Shown piece after piece: positions 61,501-64,000 of a DNA stretch of 64,000 nucleotides (its first letter is position 1; the number at the start of each line of letters is the position of its first letter). The position numbers were made by a program, and so were the translations under genes. Source of the stretch: Lachnospiraceae bacterium AC2031 (GTDB lineage: Bacteria; Bacillota; Clostridia; Lachnospirales; Lachnospiraceae); contig JIAB01000001.1 of assembly GCA_000687975.1 (NCBI GenBank), positions 1-64,000 on the forward strand. Reading direction: 5' to 3'. Under the pieces are notes generated by a model that saw only the letters and a program-made list of their open reading frames with translations, was not told the DNA's origin and made no database searches.

Positions 61501-61617
61501 TCAAGTAGATGGCTGAAGATAAATGGTAGCTGGTATTATTTTAACAGCTCTGGATATATGGTAACTAATCAATATGTTGATGGTTATTGGATTGGTTCAG
61601 ATGGCGTGTGTAATTAA
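58504..61617 (+). CDS. c-di-GMP-controlled surface protein with cysteine-pair repeats
   Basis: The 1037-residue protein has a signal peptide over residues 1-24. It then carries about a dozen repeats of roughly 60-75 residues, each with Cys before a turn and a CxxC pair: examples are TCADDGHIGFYTCERCLDIF and TCTEDGKEADMKCTRCGNII. A GH motif recurs before each unit. The CxxC pairs may bind metal or form disulfides. The C-terminal 140 residues are four Trp-rich wall-binding repeats (NEWVDGKWYDEQGNQTY, WQKIDGVWYYF) as in the gene at 26265. A Ser/Gly/Asn linker joins the two parts. The riboswitch upstream suggests expression only at low c-di-GMP. AAGGAGGTG precedes the ATG. Confidence 0.88.
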   Translation: MKKYKYLIVIVLVVILLSSNKTYAESHVHEWGSGKIKVKSSCTSEGIIVYTCSFCGETKEETIPELGHKMVYTEELTPTCADDGHIGFYTCERCLDIFSDNEGLNELSKNELILKSSGHNFIEIEGIEPTCKKAGMSSYKKCETCGAIYVTIVHTYFPDPGDKVQVNNLNLYGSPWATSSTNKVSGTYYIYKSGVTNGRIRITDQKEFVGVAGMMTGWIDVSGFLETVSEDKQSSLPELVIKPLDHDWGAWEPSRLDSKREIRWCNNEGSKHSEERRAIDSSHVHTFSHFDYKASTCSEYGNIEYYYCSSCRRYYKDSGATNEINSDDTIIPLRTHTWLYAETTTYPTCRTRGIDTYVCSGCGETKTKYTPKARHRTQEIGYKDSTCSEAGNIYYCECSRCGKKYDNIYADNELFAFDCIIPAKEHSIVFVDKLEPTCEEEGYIQHYKCRNCEELFVDECGITKISDDDVVIPAKSHDWDDGTVVQDADCTSRGSVVYTCKNDSSHQMWDTIPIKGHLCVKINAKDASCSEDGNIEYWICSRCGKYYNNSEGTVEFSEEDIIINKYHLWDEGTITNPPTENETGIRTYTCIRCGEKKREEIAALGHDYKELVGTLIEATCTEDGKEADMKCTRCGNIITGAIIKAKGHIEEEIPAVEATCLENGSTAGKKCSICKKVLVKTEEVAKLGHYYVDIVNSAVAPTCTEYGKGSDKKCTRCNSVISGEVINPTGHNLIEYSKKNSSCIEKGNNAYWACSKCKKYYSDEKGNNEVEKNSWIIPELGHDYKDITGTFKEATCSDYGKEADKKCSRCEKIQYGNRINKKGHIEEVIPAVEATYMSVGRTEGKKCSICGDVLVAPREIPKLSKDNSGTSSSSNTSGNKVDGEGSGNKNANERQYSNEWVDGKWYDEQGNQTYQGVLLWKCNSTGWWVEDSSGWYPVSNWQKIDGVWYYFGASGYMATNEYVDGYWLNNDGSCSNDYYLTWKSNSIGWWIEDKSGWWPSSRWLKINGSWYYFNSSGYMVTNQYVDGYWIGSDGVCN

Positions 61618-61646
61618 CTGATTGTCACATTATTATCTTATATCAT

Positions 61647-61683
61647 AAAAAGAGGACGGGGTTATTCTCGTCCTCTTTTTCGT
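61647..61683 (+). terminator. Terminator of the surface-protein gene
   Basis: AAAAAGAGGACG (61647-61658) and CGTCCTCTTTTT (61669-61680) form a perfect 12-bp stem with T tract. The core GAGGACG stem is also present at 34633. Confidence 0.9.
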
Positions 61684-61872
61684 TGTAGTCAAAACTGTTG
61701 AGTTATGGTTATGTGAGAAGAGTGTACTATTGCTGATTTAATTAATAGGAAAAAAGAAGAAAACTGAGGCTCTTTAAAAATAATTTGTTAAGTTAACACA
61801 TTAATGTTAAAATTATTATTGAAAAGCATTTTAAAACCTAAATTTTATAGGGCAAGAAATTTGAGGTCAACC

Positions 61873-62520
61873 ATGAATTATAATGATAATAGCATTGATA
61901 ACAGCAAGGATATCGAAAAAGAATTAACACGTATTTTTGACCGTTTTAATCATCGCTTTTTTAATGACGAACTTCCAACCGTTATTATTACATTTAAGCC
62001 TACAAGAGGTTCTTTGGGCCATATGACAACTTGGCAAGCGTGGGGTTCTGATGTTGCGGAAGATAAATATGAATTAAATATTAGTGCATTTGATTTAGCC
62101 CGTTCTCCGAAGGAAATATGTGAAACGCTTCTTCATGAACAATGCCATTTGTATAATATAATTCATGGAATAAAGGATTGTTCGAATAAAGGACGATATC
62201 ATAATACATACTTCAAAAGAACAGCCGAGAAACACGGTCTAATTTGTGAAGAGTTTGAATACTATGGGTGGGCGATAACTACTTTCAACGATGATGCACT
62301 CGCTTATTTCAAACGATTAAACATAAAGAAATTTACCTATTATTATAAAGATGATATTTCAAAGAAAAAATTGTTATTAAGATATCAATGCCCTGTATGC
62401 CAAGAAACAACGGCATGGCTTTCTAAAGACCAAAATATTCTGTGTGGTAATTGTTTATGTTCGCTGATTTATACTCCAACAAAGAAAAAGTATATAAAAA
62501 GAAAATCGGGTCCTATATAA
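61873..62520 (+). CDS. SprT-like zinc metallopeptidase
   Basis: The 215-residue protein starts at an ATG with TGAGGTC upstream; an ATG 69 bases earlier has no ribosome binding site. SprT-like features are the HExxH motif HEQCH at residues 88-92 in ETLLHEQCHLYN, a second helix with HNTYFKRTAEKHGL, and a C-terminal zinc ribbon CPVC with CGNC. In eukaryotes the SPRTN relatives cut proteins cross-linked to DNA. In bacteria the role is unclear, though such genes are often on mobile elements. Confidence 0.85.
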   Translation: MNYNDNSIDNSKDIEKELTRIFDRFNHRFFNDELPTVIITFKPTRGSLGHMTTWQAWGSDVAEDKYELNISAFDLARSPKEICETLLHEQCHLYNIIHGIKDCSNKGRYHNTYFKRTAEKHGLICEEFEYYGWAITTFNDDALAYFKRLNIKKFTYYYKDDISKKKLLLRYQCPVCQETTAWLSKDQNILCGNCLCSLIYTPTKKKYIKRKSGPI

Positions 62521-62524
62521 CATT

Positions 62525-62553
62525 AAGCCTTAACTATCGTTAGGGCTTTTTTA
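62525..62553 (+). terminator. Terminator after the SprT-like gene
   Basis: AAGCCTTAAC and GTTAGGGCTT form a 10-bp stem with one G-T pair, followed by TTTTTAG. A further hairpin, GAGGAT with ATCCTC at 62611-62633, ends in TTTTTATT. Confidence 0.8.
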
Positions 62554-62676
62554 GTGGAAGAAGGCATTTAATATAATCAATCAAATTAAAATGAAGGCTT
62601 AATATATAAAGAGGATGTCTGAATGGAATCCTCCTTTTTATTATAGTCATAATAAATGGTCAGGAGTAAGTCATAA

Positions 62677-62744
62677 TATAAAAATCAAAGGGAACCATTG
62701 TTCTTATATATTATATCCCAGTAAATATGTATAAAAATCAAAGG
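62677..62744. repeat. 15-bp direct repeats upstream of the serine recombinase
   Basis: TATAAAAATCAAAGG occurs exactly at 62677-62691 and 62730-62744, with a period of 53 bases, about five helical turns. It lies 40 bases before the recombinase start. Such repeats often are binding sites of a resolvase or of a regulator. Confidence 0.5.
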
Positions 62745-62784
62745 AAGGTTTGTTTTTAATAATTTAGATATGAGGTGATGTAAT

Positions 62785-63468
62785 ATGGTGTATGGATATA
62801 TTAGAGTTTCAACTACAAATCAAAATCTGGCGCGGCAAAGATCTAATATAGAGCGTGAATACCCTGAGGTAATAATCTATGAAGAAAAGTATTCTGCTAA
62901 GACCGATATCAGGCCGGTGTTCCAGCGATTGTTAAGAAATGTCAAGTCTGGTGATGTAATAGTATTTGATGAGGTTTCAAGAATGTCCAGGAATGCAGAA
63001 GAAGGCTTTGAGGATTATAGAAATCTCTTTGATAAGGGGGTGGAGCTAAGGTTTATTAAGGAGCCACAGATCAATTCTGATGTATATAAGACTGCTCTTG
63101 ATACAAGCATTGAAATGACAGGAAATGATATTGCGGATATTTATATAGAAGCAACAAATAAAGTTCTTATGATATTGGCTGAAAAACAAATAAAGGCTGC
63201 GTTTGAACAGGCAGAAAAGGAGAGAATTCTACTTTCAAAAAGAACAAGAGAAGGCATGGCTAAAGGAAGGAAAGCAGGAAGAATAAAAGGGGTTCCTCAG
63301 CATCAGAAGAAGGAGGAATATGCTAAAAAAATCATAAGAAAGAATAATGTGGCTTTTGGGGGTTCTTTAAATAATATAGATACCATGAAGCTTGCTGGGA
63401 TATCTGCACCGACGTTTTATAAGTATATTAGAGAAATGAAGGGAGACAAGCCAGATGAAACTATGTAG
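62785..63468 (+). CDS. Small serine recombinase (resolvase/invertase family)
   Basis: The 227-residue recombinase has the catalytic domain opening VYGYIRVSTTNQNLARQ with nucleophile Ser9, and VIVFDEVSRMSRNAEEGFED containing the active-site arginine. After a long helix (EKQIKAAFEQAEKERILLSK) comes a short HTH (MKLAGISAPTFYKYIREM). The size fits the Tn3 resolvase or invertase group rather than large serine integrases. It may resolve or invert a segment in the island, or be an element-borne resolvase. GAGGTGATG precedes its start. Confidence 0.9.
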   Translation: MVYGYIRVSTTNQNLARQRSNIEREYPEVIIYEEKYSAKTDIRPVFQRLLRNVKSGDVIVFDEVSRMSRNAEEGFEDYRNLFDKGVELRFIKEPQINSDVYKTALDTSIEMTGNDIADIYIEATNKVLMILAEKQIKAAFEQAEKERILLSKRTREGMAKGRKAGRIKGVPQHQKKEEYAKKIIRKNNVAFGGSLNNIDTMKLAGISAPTFYKYIREMKGDKPDETM

Positions 63469-63613
63469 GTGGTGTCAGCAAGCTCTTTACAGTAGAGGGG
63501 AGCCATTTAAGGTTATCAGGTATTATGGCCCTTGGGACGAAGCTCCTACGTATGAAGAGGAGAGATGCGAATGGTGTGGAGAGCAAGATAAATGCGATGA
63601 GGTTGAACTATAG
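63455..63613 (+). CDS. 52-residue CxxC protein overlapping the recombinase gene
   Basis: The ATG has AGGGAG nine bases upstream and lies 14 bases inside the end of the recombinase gene. The protein begins MKLCRWCQQALYSRGE and ends with ERCEWCGEQDKCDEVEL, so two CxxC pairs 34 residues apart can form a zinc ribbon. Coupled translation with the recombinase suggests a shared role, perhaps as an accessory DNA-binding protein. Confidence 0.65.
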   Translation: MKLCRWCQQALYSRGEPFKVIRYYGPWDEAPTYEEERCEWCGEQDKCDEVEL

Positions 63614-63656
63614 ATTCCATATGGTTGAATATGATGGGGACGCTTGTCTAAGCTTT

Positions 63657-63695
63657 AAGCGCCAGTAGCTTTGATGACTACTGGTGCTTTTTATA
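63657..63695 (+). terminator. Terminator after the CxxC gene
   Basis: AAGCGCCAGTAG (63657-63668) and CTACTGGTGCTT (63678-63689) pair over 12 bp with one G-T pair, followed by TTTATATTTAT. Confidence 0.85.
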
Positions 63696-63815
63696 TTTAT
63701 TCTATGTTGTAGGCATAATAAGTTGATTTAGGAAGCTATCATAAACGAATTTGGATGATGCTGTGTATAAGAGACTCTGCTTATCTGAATCTGTAATGAA
63801 ATGTTGAACTGTCTA

Positions 63816-64000
63816 TTACAAGATTTTTAAATTTCTGGTATATTCGTTGAGCTTGAACCTGAGATAGTATTTATTAAGTTCTTCTTTGATTGTAATCTTT
63901 ATAGTTTCAGAATTGTATAATAATTCTTTGTGACTGCTTAAGTGTTTCTCTAAATTTTTAATGTGTTTTCTGAGCTGTTTGTCGTTTTCAATAAAATTGT
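63816..64000 (-). CDS. C-terminal end of a helical protein, truncated by the window edge
   Basis: On the minus strand, a frame enters at the right edge and runs 60 codons to a TAA at 63816-63818. It reads NFIENDKQLRKHIKNLEKHL and ends YYLRFKLNEYTRNLKIL, a Lys/Leu-rich coiled coil. No function can be assigned from this part. The stretch between 63,696 and 63,815 has no recognisable feature. Confidence 0.45.
   Translation of the reverse strand, partial: NFIENDKQLRKHIKNLEKHLSSHKELLYNSETIKITIKEELNKYYLRFKLNEYTRNLKIL

Overview
The window looks like a chromosome segment of a low-GC Firmicute, most likely a Lachnospiraceae gut or rumen anaerobe of the Butyrivibrio, Pseudobutyrivibrio or Roseburia type. 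That placement is an inference from gene content (tig-clpP-clpX-engB, a lysine-rich Rho, PyrF-PyrK-PyrD, DUF4364- and DUF5716-like proteins), from AT-rich codon use and from strong AGGAGG ribosome binding sites. No similarity search was possible, so family names rest on motifs read by eye.

Bases 1-24,940 are conserved core genome. In order they hold protein quality control (tig, clpP, clpX, engB), a convergent DUF4364-like gene, rho, a class A penicillin-binding protein, pyrimidine synthesis (pyrF, pyrK, pyrD), small and uncharacterised membrane or cytosolic proteins, pyrimidine-nucleoside phosphorylase, a PspA/IM30 protein, a PcrA/UvrD helicase, a DUF4230-like protein, a small acidic membrane protein, a two-component system with a large sensor kinase, and a nine-gene tRNA operon (Val, Met, Pro, Gly, Arg, His, Gln, Lys, Leu) behind a perfect consensus promoter.

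Bases 25,000-64,000 are an accessory region that starts just after the tRNA operon. It is patchy and AT-rich, with many short genes separated by hairpins. It holds: (a) cell-surface proteins with tryptophan-rich wall-binding repeats (one broken at 25.4 kb, intact ones at 26.3 and 58.5 kb); (b) a mobilization module at 29-32.8 kb with two excisionase-like HTH genes, MobC, a short relaxase, a paralogue of that relaxase that has lost its catalytic residues, and candidate oriT inverted repeats; (c) a lipoprotein gene behind a c-di-GMP riboswitch; (d) a secreted protein with a PD-(D/E)XK-like motif; (e) a type I restriction-modification locus with two hsdS genes, a DUF4268-like nuclease and an unknown gene inserted (37.3-46.2 kb); (f) an uncharacterised four-gene group led by a protein with a C-terminal HEPN motif (46.4-50.0 kb); (g) a phage-like recombination cassette with DUF932, YqaJ-type exonuclease, Rad52-like annealing protein and DUF5688 (50.3-54.2 kb); (h) a BfiI/NgoFVII-like PLD restriction nuclease with an Eco57I-type methyltransferase behind a palindromic operator array (54.3-57.6 kb); (i) a second c-di-GMP riboswitch before a 1037-residue cysteine-repeat surface protein; (j) a SprT-like protein, a small serine recombinase and a small CxxC protein.

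The accessory region reads as a defence and mobilization island in which cell-surface genes are wired to c-di-GMP. The best candidates for undescribed biology are the HEPN-led gene group at 46.4-50.0 kb, whose leader resembles a c-di-GMP aptamer that encloses the ribosome binding site and start codon; the relaxase-like pseudoenzyme at 30.1 kb; and the operator array that sits across the promoter of the PLD restriction system. No CRISPR array or rRNA was seen, and no boundary repeat for the island could be identified by eye.
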